Shown: one piece after another, positions 1 to 7,048 of the stretch
How positions within the stretch are numbered: position 1 is the first letter of the stretch
How the letters are laid out: each line of letters begins with the position of its first letter
DNA from: Spirochaetia bacterium
GTDB lineage: Bacteria; Spirochaetota; Spirochaetia; Treponematales; Treponemataceae
Direction: 5' to 3'
Assembly: GCA_900770075.1 (NCBI GenBank)
Contig: CAAGIZ010000217.1
Coordinates: 1-15,269 of the forward strand
Length of the DNA stretch: 15,269 bases
Made by a program: the position numbers and the translations under genes
Notes under the pieces: model-generated
What the model was told of the DNA's origin: nothing
The model's database searches: none
Seen by the model: only the letters and a program-made list of their open reading frames with translations

Positions 1-1743
1 GTAGTCAGAAAACTCAATTTTCTGTTCCCTTGCATAGGCTTCCACGCTTTCCCTTGCAGGCACCATAAGGGCTCCAAGGCTTCTCTGGTCCTGCCCCACA
101 ACCATTACGCTTTCGATAAAGTCGCTGGTCAAAAGCTCGGCTTCCAGCACAGAAGGTTCGATGTTTTCCCCGCCTAAAAGTACAATAGTATCCTTAGCCC
201 GCCCGGTAATTTTAAGTTCGTTGTCAAAGGTGCGCACGCCCAGATCCCCGGTGTTGAACCATCCGTCCTTATCGATTACCTTTTCGGTCAGATCCGGCCG
301 CTTGTAGTAGCCTTTCATCACCTGCCGGCTTTTTACAAAGATAAGGCCTTTTTTGCCAGGGCCTATGTCCTTTCCGTCAATGGCAACTCCATTTTCTTCC
401 CGGCAGATTTTTACCTCCACGCTTGGGAAGACTGCACCCACGCAGCCCGGTCTTGGTTCATGAGGATTTCTAAAAGAAGCCACAGGAGCGGTTTCCGTAA
501 GACCGTAGCCTTCCAGAAGGTTCAGCCCCACCGCCCTGTAAAAACAGTCAGTTTCGTGCTGAAGGGCACCTCCTCCGCTTATGGCAATATGAAGCCTTCC
601 GCCAAACTTTGCCCTAAGCTTTTTAAAAACAAGAAGGTCTCCCAGTTTTTTTACAGGCCACAGAAGGCACATTGGAACAATCCCTGCCAAAAAGTCCAGA
701 ACCCGGCTCCGCTTTTTATAAAGCTGGCAGACCAGCCCCAGCACCTTGTCTTTCTGGTCAGCATAAAGCCCCCCCGCCTTTACAAAAAAATTGAACAGGA
801 CAAGGGTAATTCCACCCTTCTTTTTCATCACCTTCTGCACGCCCTTTGCCAGAGACTCCCACAGCCTCGGAACGCCGCACATCCACTGAGGCCTTATAAC
901 CGCCATATCCGCCAGCATTATCTGACCGACAGGCTTTGAATAGGCAAGACCGTTACACAAAAGAGGAGCCACGTACTGAATAAGCCTTTCAAAACTGTGC
1001 CACACCGGCAGGACACTGAGCCACATATCGCCGGGATTTGCAGGCAGAAAGTTGTGAATTACCGAAAGCTGGTGGATGTAGCTGTCGTGGGTCAGCATTA
1101 CGCCTTTTGGAGTTCCAGTGGTTCCCGAAGTAAAGATGATTGTTGCCGTGTCAGAAGGTTCAATGCTTTCCATTCTTTCTTCAATCTGGGTTTTTATGGA
1201 ATCCTTAGAAGCAGAATATTCCTCCCTGGCAGTTTTCAGCAGGTCTTCAAAGAGAATAAGCTCAAGCCCAAAGTCAAGAATTTTCTTTTCGGTTTCCGGC
1301 CCAGGCTTTTCAAAAACAATGACAGTCTTTAAAAGAGGCACTTCTTCGATTTTTTCCAGAACCTTTTCAACCTGATGTCCCGTCTCAAAAACACCGGTCT
1401 TGCAGTCCGCAAAAGAGATTATAAAACGGATTTCGTTTCCCATGCTGTCGCAACCCCGTGGAACATCGCTGGCACCCAAAAAAAGGAGGGCATAGTCGGT
1501 CAAAAGCCATTCCCGGCGGTTGTCAGAAATAAGTGCAACATTGGAACCTTTTTCCACCCCAAGTTTTTTAAACTGCCAGGCAAGGGCAATACAATCCTCA
1601 TAAACGCTGGCGTAAGAAAAATATTCAAAAACTCCGTCTTTGTTTTTAGCAGCCTGCAGACAGGAATCAGGACAAATCCCGATCTGCCTTTTTATCAAGA
1701 GCGGAAGATTTTTGGGAAGTTCCCGGAAAGTATACTTAAACAT
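1..1743 (-). CDS. Long-chain fatty acid-CoA ligase (AMP-forming), 3' end missing
   Basis: This enzyme activates a fatty acid with ATP to an acyl-adenylate and then transfers it to CoA, feeding phospholipid synthesis from scavenged fatty acids. The frame is open for 581 codons and runs off the left edge, so the last few dozen residues are missing compared with the usual 600-650. The adenylate-forming motifs are clear: the P-loop TSGTTGTPKG at residues 205-214, EGYGLTET at 411-418, GWFNTGDLG at 494-502 with the ATP-ribose Asp at 500, TGRAKD around 513-518 and GGENI around 523-527. The ATG at 1743 is preceded by GGAG six bases upstream. The 'GGENIEPSVLE' stretch resembles the long-chain ligases rather than acetyl-CoA synthetase, but substrate chain length cannot be read from sequence. 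The gene follows a terminator-like hairpin and a candidate promoter, so it probably has its own regulation. Confidence 0.93.
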   Translation of the reverse strand, partial: MFKYTFRELPKNLPLLIKRQIGICPDSCLQAAKNKDGVFEYFSYASVYEDCIALAWQFKKLGVEKGSNVALISDNRREWLLTDYALLFLGASDVPRGCDSMGNEIRFIISFADCKTGVFETGHQVEKVLEKIEEVPLLKTVIVFEKPGPETEKKILDFGLELILFEDLLKTAREEYSASKDSIKTQIEERMESIEPSDTATIIFTSGTTGTPKGVMLTHDSYIHQLSVIHNFLPANPGDMWLSVLPVWHSFERLIQYVAPLLCNGLAYSKPVGQIMLADMAVIRPQWMCGVPRLWESLAKGVQKVMKKKGGITLVLFNFFVKAGGLYADQKDKVLGLVCQLYKKRSRVLDFLAGIVPMCLLWPVKKLGDLLVFKKLRAKFGGRLHIAISGGGALQHETDCFYRAVGLNLLEGYGLTETAPVASFRNPHEPRPGCVGAVFPSVEVKICREENGVAIDGKDIGPGKKGLIFVKSRQVMKGYYKRPDLTEKVIDKDGWFNTGDLGVRTFDNELKITGRAKDTIVLLGGENIEPSVLEAELLTSDFIESVMVVGQDQRSLGALMVPARESVEAYAREQKIEFSDY

Positions 1744-1753
1744 ATGCAACTCC

Positions 1754-1796
1754 AAAAAAAATACTGGGGCTCCGCAAAAACAAGGAACCCTGTCAG
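1754..1796 (-). terminator. Terminator-like hairpin just before the acyl-CoA ligase RBS
   Basis: On the minus strand GGGTTCC (1790-1784) pairs with GGAGCCC (1773-1767), seven pairs including one G-U, around a 10-base loop. CTG (1796-1794) can add three pairs with CAG (1766-1764) across an ACA bulge. A run of eight T (1761-1754) follows after TA. This is the layout of an intrinsic terminator, although the bulge weakens it. The T run leads directly into the GGAG of the ligase. The element may therefore end the upstream operon, act as a leader attenuator, or stabilise the 5' end of the ligase mRNA. Confidence 0.45.
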
Positions 1797-1799
1797 ACA

Positions 1800-1827
1800 A
1801 TTTTACCACATAAAATCTGCATTACAA
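1800..1827 (-). promoter_or_regulatory. Candidate sigma-70 promoter for the acyl-CoA ligase
   Basis: On the minus strand TTGTAA (1827-1822) and TAAAAT (1805-1800) are separated by 16 bases. They match the -35 and -10 consensus in four and five of six positions. Transcription would start near 1793, giving a leader of about 50 bases that begins at the base of the terminator-like hairpin. The -35 hexamer coincides with the last two codons of the small ORF upstream. This is pattern matching only. Confidence 0.35.
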
Positions 1828-1971
1828 AAAAAAGATTTTTTTGCAGGCAGCATCTCCACCGTCAAGCCGGCTTTCCATGGTTACGCCTTGCGGCTCCATT
1901 CCCGCCGTAAAACGTCGGGAACGCTCTGCGCCATTCCAATCCGGGCTGGGTTTTACGGTCAGAACTTTCAT
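1822..1971 (-). CDS. Possible 49-codon small ORF in frame after the pseudouridine synthase
   Basis: The TGA of the preceding pseudouridine synthase (1974-1972) is followed at once by an in-frame ATG (1971-1969) and 49 codons ending in TAA (1824-1822). The product begins MKVLTVKPS and later contains MESRLDGGDAACKK; it has no signal peptide or membrane segment. No Shine-Dalgarno is visible, so translation would need re-initiation at TGAATG or readthrough of the TGA. I do not recognise the sequence. The segment looks more GC-rich than its neighbours and contains an inverted repeat, so it may instead be a dispersed repeat or a structured untranslated region in which the frame is open by chance. 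Confidence 0.2.
   Translation of the reverse strand: MKVLTVKPSPDWNGAERSRRFTAGMEPQGVTMESRLDGGDAACKKIFFL
1905..1958. repeat. 9-base perfect inverted repeat in a GC-rich spacer
   Basis: CCGTAAAAC at 1905-1913 is perfectly complementary to GTTTTACGG at 1950-1958, with a 36-base loop. A separate 10-base palindrome, AAGCCGGCTT, lies at 1864-1873. Both sit in the spacer after the pseudouridine synthase stop, inside the possible small ORF. There is no T run after the stem, so it is not a standard terminator. It could be a structured 3' UTR, a processing site or part of a dispersed repeat. Confidence 0.4.
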
Positions 1972-2640
1972 TCAACATTCGTAAAAGCACAGTTTTCCAG
2001 TAGCCGGGTTTACAAACTCAATGCGGAAGGCTTCAAATTTCAGTTCTTCTCCGGGCCGGGCATTTTCGTTATACAGCAAGTCCCCGCAAATGGGAAAACC
2101 GCAAAAGGCAAGATGAGCCCGCACCTGGTGCCTGTAGCCTTCCGTAATCCGGCACACTGCCCTGTTTCCTTCAATTTTTATATATGTCGAATAAACCTTG
2201 TTCCCGCACTTTTTTTTATCCGCAGCAGAACCGTCTTCAAAAACCGGCTTTACCTTCCGCCCTTTTTCCCCAAACGGCCGGAATCTGGAAACAAGGGTCA
2301 GCTCCTTTTCCGTCTTTTTACCTTTTGGAACATCGACTACTGCCCTGTAGTATTTGACGAATTTTCCTTCCTTCTGAAGGGCACTTAAAAAACCGTAGCT
2401 TTCCTGGGTGGAAGCCACCAGCAAAAGCCCGGAAGTAGCCGTATCTATTCTGTGCAAAAGGCCGTATTCAACTTTTTTTTTGCCTTCAACGTTCTTCAAC
2501 TGCGGGAAAATTTCCGCCGCCCTGGAAAGTGCGCTGTCTTCCCCTTCCTTCAGGGGAGCACTGGGAAGTCCCTTCGGCTTGTAAATCACCGCAAAAGGGT
2601 GTTCTGCGTCCGGTGCCTGTATCACCCTTATTTCTGCCAT
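1972..2640 (-). CDS. RluA-family pseudouridine synthase without S4 domain
   Basis: The product (222 aa) isomerises uridine to pseudouridine in rRNA or tRNA. It shows the family motif HRIDTATSG at residues 63-71, with D66 as the expected catalytic aspartate, and the later GYRHQVRAHL motif near residues 169-178 followed by CGDLLY. There is no room for an S4 RNA-binding domain before the catalytic core, so it resembles the short RluA/TruC-like branch rather than RluD; the target site cannot be assigned. The ATG at 2640 overlaps the end of the upstream S4-containing paralogue by 13 bases, which suggests translational coupling. The upstream AGGG is a modest ribosome binding site. It is the last well-supported gene of the operon, and its TGA is directly followed by an in-frame ATG. 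Confidence 0.9.
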   Translation of the reverse strand: MAEIRVIQAPDAEHPFAVIYKPKGLPSAPLKEGEDSALSRAAEIFPQLKNVEGKKKVEYGLLHRIDTATSGLLLVASTQESYGFLSALQKEGKFVKYYRAVVDVPKGKKTEKELTLVSRFRPFGEKGRKVKPVFEDGSAADKKKCGNKVYSTYIKIEGNRAVCRITEGYRHQVRAHLAFCGFPICGDLLYNENARPGEELKFEAFRIEFVNPATGKLCFYEC

Positions 2641-3695
2641 TGTCCGTACCCTTTTTTTGCTTCAAAAACCAAAAGCCTTGGGTTATTACCGGTCTTTACG
2701 ACAGGCAGCTTTTTTTCAATTTTCTCAGGAGGAAAAGTCTTTTTAAAAGATTCGTGTAGGGTTTTCAGAACTTTTTTAAACCTTGCAGGAACTTCTGCCA
2801 CAAAAACCGACTTTTCACTTTTTCCGGGAATCTGGATTTTCAGCTTATAGGCATGAAGCATGAGGGTCGGATTTTCAAAAACCGTGCTCTTTGCCTTTGA
2901 GTAGATTTTGTCGCCGAGAATGGGACAGCCTATAAATTTCAGGTGAACCCGTATCTGATGGGTGCGCCCCGTGTAGATTTTTACTTTCATCAGGCTGTAG
3001 GGACCGTAGCAGGCAAGGCACTTAAACTTTGTAAGGGCAAGTTTTCCGTTTCCTTCCAGATCCTCCGCCTTAAAACGCTTTCTGTCGTGGCTGTCCCGGG
3101 CAAGTTTTGTCCGTATAAGTCCTTCCCTTACAGGCGGATGCCCCTGGCAGATGCAGATGTAAATCTTGGACAGCGCTTTGTGATTTTTAAACTGGCTTCC
3201 AAGAAATTCTTCCGTCTCCCGTTTTTTTGCCGTTATTATGACACCGGAGGTGTCCTTGTCCAGACGGTGAACGATTCCGGGGCGCCGGGCTTCAAAAATT
3301 TCAGAATTTTCATTTTTATTCTGGGGAACCGCTTCCCTTCCCCAATGGTAAAGAAGTGCGTTTACAAGGGTTCCGTCCCAGTTGCCTGCAGCCGGGTGTG
3401 TCACCATCCCCTGTTTTTTGTTTACGACAGTAACGTTTTCGTCTTCGTAAATTATATTCAGGGGAATGTTCTGCGGTTCAATGTCTTCAGGAATTGAATC
3501 CTCCCACTGAAAGAAAATCCTGTCGCCGGCCTTCACCTTTGAGTTGAGTTTTGCTTTTTTTTCGTTTACAAGGATTTCAATAATTCCACTTTTCAGTTTG
3601 GAGCGGTTCATGGCTCCCGGAACAGAAGCAAGGAATTTATCAAGCCTTTCAGTCCCTTCAAAATTCAGAGGGACGGTTTCGTTAAAATACGGCAT
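2628..3695 (-). CDS. RluD-like pseudouridine synthase with S4 domain
   Basis: The product (355 aa) is a pseudouridine synthase with an N-terminal S4-type RNA-binding domain at about residues 18-62 (RLDKFLAS onward) and the RluA catalytic domain from about 85. HRLDKDTSG lies at 143-151 with D146 as the expected nucleophile, and GRTHQIRVHL occurs around 243-252. This layout matches RluD and related 23S rRNA enzymes, but the modified site is not provable here. A basic C-terminal tail of roughly 35 residues extends past the usual end of the fold. The start is the ATG at 3695: GGAGG stands eight bases before it, whereas the in-frame TTG at 3701 is only two bases from that sequence. The start overlaps the upstream gene by 14 bases, and the end overlaps the next paralogue by 13. 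Confidence 0.92.
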   Translation of the reverse strand: MPYFNETVPLNFEGTERLDKFLASVPGAMNRSKLKSGIIEILVNEKKAKLNSKVKAGDRIFFQWEDSIPEDIEPQNIPLNIIYEDENVTVVNKKQGMVTHPAAGNWDGTLVNALLYHWGREAVPQNKNENSEIFEARRPGIVHRLDKDTSGVIITAKKRETEEFLGSQFKNHKALSKIYICICQGHPPVREGLIRTKLARDSHDRKRFKAEDLEGNGKLALTKFKCLACYGPYSLMKVKIYTGRTHQIRVHLKFIGCPILGDKIYSKAKSTVFENPTLMLHAYKLKIQIPGKSEKSVFVAEVPARFKKVLKTLHESFKKTFPPEKIEKKLPVVKTGNNPRLLVFEAKKGYGQWQK

Positions 3696-4200
3696 CTTCA
3701 AGCCCTCCTATAAGGTATTCTTTTTTCTGTTTTTCATCTTTTTCTCTAAGGATTTCTTCATCATCCGGCTCTTGCGGAGGCGGAAAATCCTTAATCTGCT
3801 GACTGAAGGGAATTACCATGATTGTCTTTTCCATCCTGTCCTGTCTGGACTTCTTCAGATTTCTGGTAATCAAATTTATTGCAAGATCCGTAAGCCCCAG
3901 CCCTATGCTGACCGCTGCCGAAATGGCAAAAATCTCCTTCTGCTCGGTTTGGGTGTATCTGGAAGTGGACTTGTTCAGCGGATTATGAAAAGTTCCGTGT
4001 ACTGCAAGACCATAGCCCACAGTCGTCCACAAGCCCACAAAAGGAAGGGAGCCAAAGGTGATGATTTCAGTACGCCTTAAATCCTTAACCCACCGGGCAG
4101 TTTCTGTATTTTCAGCATGACTTTCAGCCGGCTCGCAAAAAACAAAGGTTGAAGAGAAGGAAAAAATGCACAAAAAACAAAAAATCCTGAAAATTTTCAT
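3682..4200 (-). CDS. Hypothetical exported/membrane protein
   Basis: I do not recognise this 172-residue protein. It begins with a hydrophobic signal-like segment (residues 4-22, ending in FVFCEP) with a cysteine that could, but does not clearly, form a lipobox. Two further hydrophobic stretches lie at about 46-68 and 90-112, so it is probably anchored in the inner membrane. The C-terminal third is polar and charged, with a proline-rich acidic patch (PPQEPDDEE) near 141-149. Its ATG overlaps the stop of the YggS-like gene as ATGA, and its end overlaps the RluD-like gene by 14 bases, so it is almost certainly translated as part of the operon. Its neighbours give no specific function. Confidence 0.75.
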   Translation of the reverse strand: MKIFRIFCFLCIFSFSSTFVFCEPAESHAENTETARWVKDLRRTEIITFGSLPFVGLWTTVGYGLAVHGTFHNPLNKSTSRYTQTEQKEIFAISAAVSIGLGLTDLAINLITRNLKKSRQDRMEKTIMVIPFSQQIKDFPPPQEPDDEEILREKDEKQKKEYLIGGLEDAVF

Positions 4201-4877
4201 CTGGAATAATTCCGCTCTCCAAAAATGGCAGTCCCGATTCGAACCATGGTGGAACCTTCTTCGATTGCAATCCTGTAATCTCCGCTCATTCCCATAGAAA
4301 GTTCAGAAAAATCATATTCAGGATATTTAACGCTGAATTCCTGCCGGAGTTCCCTCAAAAAAGAAAAAGATTTCCTCACAAGGGCTGTATCTTCCGTAAA
4401 AGGTGCCATGGTCATAAAGCCCTTTATTTCAATGTGCTCATACTGCCCCGCCCTAAAACCTTCCATAACCTGTTCTAGAGCTTCTATGGAAGTAAAGCCG
4501 GATTTCGATTCTTCACCGGTGTGAATTTCAAAAAGAACCTGCATTTTTTTATCGATTTTCGAGCACTGTTTTTCAATTTCGTCCAAAAGTTCCCTGCGGT
4601 CCACAGACTGTATCATGGAAGCAATCCTCACCGCTTCCTTTACCTTGTTCCTCTGCAAAGAACCTATTATGTGCAGTTCCGGGCAAAAGCCTTCCCTGCG
4701 GATTTCGTCAAATTTTGCAGCCGCTTCCTGTACACGGTTTTCGCCAAAAAGAATCTGTCCGCCTTTCATCGCCTCGATTACATCCTTAGCCGGATGAAAC
4801 TTGCTCACGGCAACAAGCTTTACATTTTTCGGAATGGTTTCCAGAATGGTTTTTAAATTTTCCTGAATAGAACTCAT
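4197..4877 (-). CDS. yggS: YggS/PLPBP-family pyridoxal phosphate homeostasis protein
   Basis: Members of this family bind pyridoxal 5'-phosphate on a TIM-barrel fold related to alanine racemase and keep PLP and amino-acid pools balanced; no catalytic reaction is established. The family signature is intact: AVSKF with the PLP lysine at K26, FGENRVQEA at 44-52, HIIGSLQRNK at 69-78 and a C-terminal SMGMSGDYRIAI followed by GSTMVRIGTAIFG. Length (226 aa) is normal. I chose the ATG at 4877, which overlaps the rsmA stop as ATGA and follows GGGTGGAG, over an upstream TTG at 4892 that has no ribosome binding site. The gene sits mid-operon between rsmA and the small membrane protein gene. Confidence 0.94.
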   Translation of the reverse strand: MSSIQENLKTILETIPKNVKLVAVSKFHPAKDVIEAMKGGQILFGENRVQEAAAKFDEIRREGFCPELHIIGSLQRNKVKEAVRIASMIQSVDRRELLDEIEKQCSKIDKKMQVLFEIHTGEESKSGFTSIEALEQVMEGFRAGQYEHIEIKGFMTMAPFTEDTALVRKSFSFLRELRQEFSVKYPEYDFSELSMGMSGDYRIAIEEGSTMVRIGTAIFGERNYSR

Positions 4878-5734
4878 TTCTCCACCCTGCAAAGCGCATC
4901 AGAAAGTTCCAGAAGCTTTTCAACGCTCAAAGTTTCAGCCCGGACAGAAGGTTCAATTCCCGTCATTTTTAACGCCTCTGTACAGGCTTCCGGACTTACA
5001 AACCGACAAAGGTTGTTGCGCAAAGTCTTTCTTCTCAGCGAGAAAACCTGCCTCACCATTTTTGCAAAAAAGTCCGGATTTTTGCACCGAGGAAAGTCAG
5101 GTCTTTTTGTCATAAGCACGGCACGGCTTGCCACGTTAGGCACCGGCCAGAAATTTCCTCCGGACAAATCCATAACAGGCTTTACGTCATAAGCCCACTG
5201 GCACAAAACACTGAAAGAAGAATAATCTTCCGTTCCAGGCTTTGCAGTCATCCTGAGCCCCACCTCCCGCTGAATCGTAAACACGGCTCTGTCAAACCTA
5301 AAGCCTTTGGTTATCGTATCGGCAATAATCGTGGCAGCAACATTGTACGGAAGGTTTCCGAAAAAACGCTCCGGCAGGTCATTTTCTTTCGCAAACTTCG
5401 GCCATGTCTTTAAAACATCTCCTTCAACCAGCGTAAAGTGACCGGCATTTTTATATTCTTCAAAAAACTGAGGTAAAAGCCTTGCAAAACCGTGGTCAAT
5501 TTCAAAAACCGTAAGGTTTACCCCTCTCTCAAGCAGTTCCGAGGTCATGCTTCCAAGTCCCGGTCCCACTTCCCAAACCTTCATGTCAGGCTTTACGTCC
5601 AGCGCATCCACAAGGCGTTTTCTGGCATCGGCATTCACGAGAAAATTCTGACCGAACTTTTTCTGCATTGCCATGCTGTTTTCGTCCATAAAAGCTTTCA
5701 GTGCGACCGGCGAATTATAATCAGGATGCTGCAT
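4874..5734 (-). CDS. rsmA: 16S rRNA dimethyladenosine transferase RsmA (KsgA)
   Basis: RsmA uses S-adenosylmethionine to dimethylate two adjacent adenines near the 3' end of 16S rRNA during late 30S assembly; loss typically gives kasugamycin resistance. The 286-residue protein has the family's landmarks: FGQNFL at 27-32, the SAM-binding EVGPGLG at 55-61, FEID at 77-80 binding the ribose, GD at 105-106, and the catalytic NLPY at 127-130. The C-terminal part (SLRRKTLRNNL) is the usual RNA-contacting helical region. The ATG at 5734 is preceded by AAGGA at good spacing. The gap to the comEC-like stop is 18 bases and the next gene overlaps by four, consistent with operon expression. Confidence 0.97.
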   Translation of the reverse strand: MQHPDYNSPVALKAFMDENSMAMQKKFGQNFLVNADARKRLVDALDVKPDMKVWEVGPGLGSMTSELLERGVNLTVFEIDHGFARLLPQFFEEYKNAGHFTLVEGDVLKTWPKFAKENDLPERFFGNLPYNVAATIIADTITKGFRFDRAVFTIQREVGLRMTAKPGTEDYSSFSVLCQWAYDVKPVMDLSGGNFWPVPNVASRAVLMTKRPDFPRCKNPDFFAKMVRQVFSLRRKTLRNNLCRFVSPEACTEALKMTGIEPSVRAETLSVEKLLELSDALCRVEK

Positions 5735-5752
5735 TTTTTTCCTTTTCTGGCG

Positions 5753-7048
5753 TTAAATGCTTACAGGGGGTGCCTTTGCAAAAAACAAAACCATTTCCTT
5801 TAAAATTGTATATATTGCGTTCATAATAGCACTAAAAGCACCATCTAGAAAAGGGAGTACAAGGCAGATAAGGGTACCAAAAAGTCCTGCATACAAAAAC
5901 AAAATCACCAGCGGGCTTACGATTATGGAAGCGATTATTCCCACCGGCATGAGTTTTCCAAAAAGGCTCAGCGTAACGGGTGCAGTAAAAATCTGGGCAC
6001 CGGTGCTTTCGCTTAAAGAAGAGGCAATTTTCGGAAAAAAAGTCCTGCCTAGAAAAAATTTAAGAAGCTGACCTATGCTCATTATTCCGGCAAGGGCTCC
6101 GTAAGACAGCATAAAGGCCGGGGATTTCAGGTGTTCGGGAAAAATCATAAGGTGAACCAGAAAAGTCGCCGAAAGAACGGTCATTCCCTTAAAACGCCTC
6201 ATCCTCATAGCGGAATTTACAAAAACCATGATTGAACTCAGCATGGCCCGGAAAAGCGAGGGGGAAAGCCCGGCAAACCAGACAAAAAACACAATCGCAG
6301 CCAGCTGCAGAAAATCTGCCGTGCTTCGTTTTGCAATCCTGCTGCCGAAAAAAAATGCCAGTCCGCCAAAAAGATTCAGGTGCATTCCGGAAAGGGCAAG
6401 AATATGGGAAAGCCCTGCATTTTTAAATGCTTCTCCCGTAACGGACTCCGTGTATTCCCTTGAACCGGATAAAAGCGCAAGCAAAAGTCCGCCGGCTTCC
6501 TTCCAGCCATACATAAGCCGTTTAAACTGAAGGCGGCACAGGCAGCGGAACCTTTGCAATTTCCCCCAAAAATTTTCACCAAAACCAAAGGAAAGGGCAT
6601 TTTTTACGGAAAAAAGGGGAAAATCGCCCCCCTTAAAATCCACATCCAGCAAAAACCTGTTCCCGGTTTCAAAAATTACGGGGCTATCGTTATCCGTTTT
6701 TGAAACGCTGTAAATCTTTCCCGGGAAGTATTTTTCCGCAGTTTCCACAGGAATGAGGATTTTTACCTTTCCCAAACAGGAAGTTTCCGAACCGTTTTTT
6801 AAAACCGCATTCCGCACGGCAAAATCTGCACTGTAAAACCCCTTCCCGGAAGACGACTTTACCGGACTGGAAGCCACAGTTCCTTCAAGACTTGCAATCT
6901 GTTCCAAAGGAAAAAGACAGCAAAATTCCTTCCTATTTTTTACGGGAACCGCACCTGAATAAAAAAGGCAGGCACAGATTACCGCTGCCAAAAATACAGG
7001 ATTTGACAAAAAGAGTGCCAGAAGGTTTTTGACCTTTTTTTTTACCAT
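5753..7048 (-). CDS. ComEC/Rec2-family channel protein, short form
   Basis: ComEC forms the inner-membrane channel that takes up single-stranded DNA in competent bacteria. This 431-residue protein has an N-terminal membrane segment (about 9-33), a soluble DUF4131/OB-like region to about 140, and then the polytopic competence domain. The core shows HILALSGMH at 215-223 and LSPSLFRAML at 261-270, both typical of the family, followed by several membrane segments to the end. Full ComEC proteins are usually 650-800 residues with a C-terminal metallo-beta-lactamase-like domain, which is absent; the ORF ends cleanly in the membrane region with no sign of a recent frameshift. The start overlaps the HEAT-like gene by seven bases and has little Shine-Dalgarno, so it is likely coupled. 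DNA uptake is not implied by this gene alone. Confidence 0.88.
   Translation of the reverse strand: MVKKKVKNLLALFLSNPVFLAAVICACLFYSGAVPVKNRKEFCCLFPLEQIASLEGTVASSPVKSSSGKGFYSADFAVRNAVLKNGSETSCLGKVKILIPVETAEKYFPGKIYSVSKTDNDSPVIFETGNRFLLDVDFKGGDFPLFSVKNALSFGFGENFWGKLQRFRCLCRLQFKRLMYGWKEAGGLLLALLSGSREYTESVTGEAFKNAGLSHILALSGMHLNLFGGLAFFFGSRIAKRSTADFLQLAAIVFFVWFAGLSPSLFRAMLSSIMVFVNSAMRMRRFKGMTVLSATFLVHLMIFPEHLKSPAFMLSYGALAGIMSIGQLLKFFLGRTFFPKIASSLSESTGAQIFTAPVTLSLFGKLMPVGIIASIIVSPLVILFLYAGLFGTLICLVLPFLDGAFSAIMNAIYTILKEMVLFFAKAPPVSI

Noticed and set aside
1..1743. Possible frameshift in the acyl-CoA ligase
   Set aside because: Reading the minus-strand frame codon by codon shows no in-frame stop from 1743 to 1, and all motifs lie in the same frame; the gene is simply cut by the window edge.
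1375..2388. A 337-codon plus-strand ORF spanning the ligase gene, the spacer and the pseudouridine synthase gene
   Set aside because: It is antisense to two well-supported genes that carry family motifs, its translation shows no recognisable domain, and such long shadow frames are common here because of the codon bias.
2943..3497. Plus-strand ORF antisense to the RluD-like gene
   Set aside because: Lies wholly opposite a gene with intact catalytic motifs and has no motif or ribosome binding site of its own.
3695..3701. TTG start at 3701 for the RluD-like gene
   Set aside because: GGAGG would be only two bases away; the ATG at 3695 has proper spacing.
4877..4892. TTG start at 4892 for the yggS-like gene
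   Set aside because: No Shine-Dalgarno precedes it, while the ATG at 4877 gives a typical four-base ATGA overlap and a normal family N-terminus.
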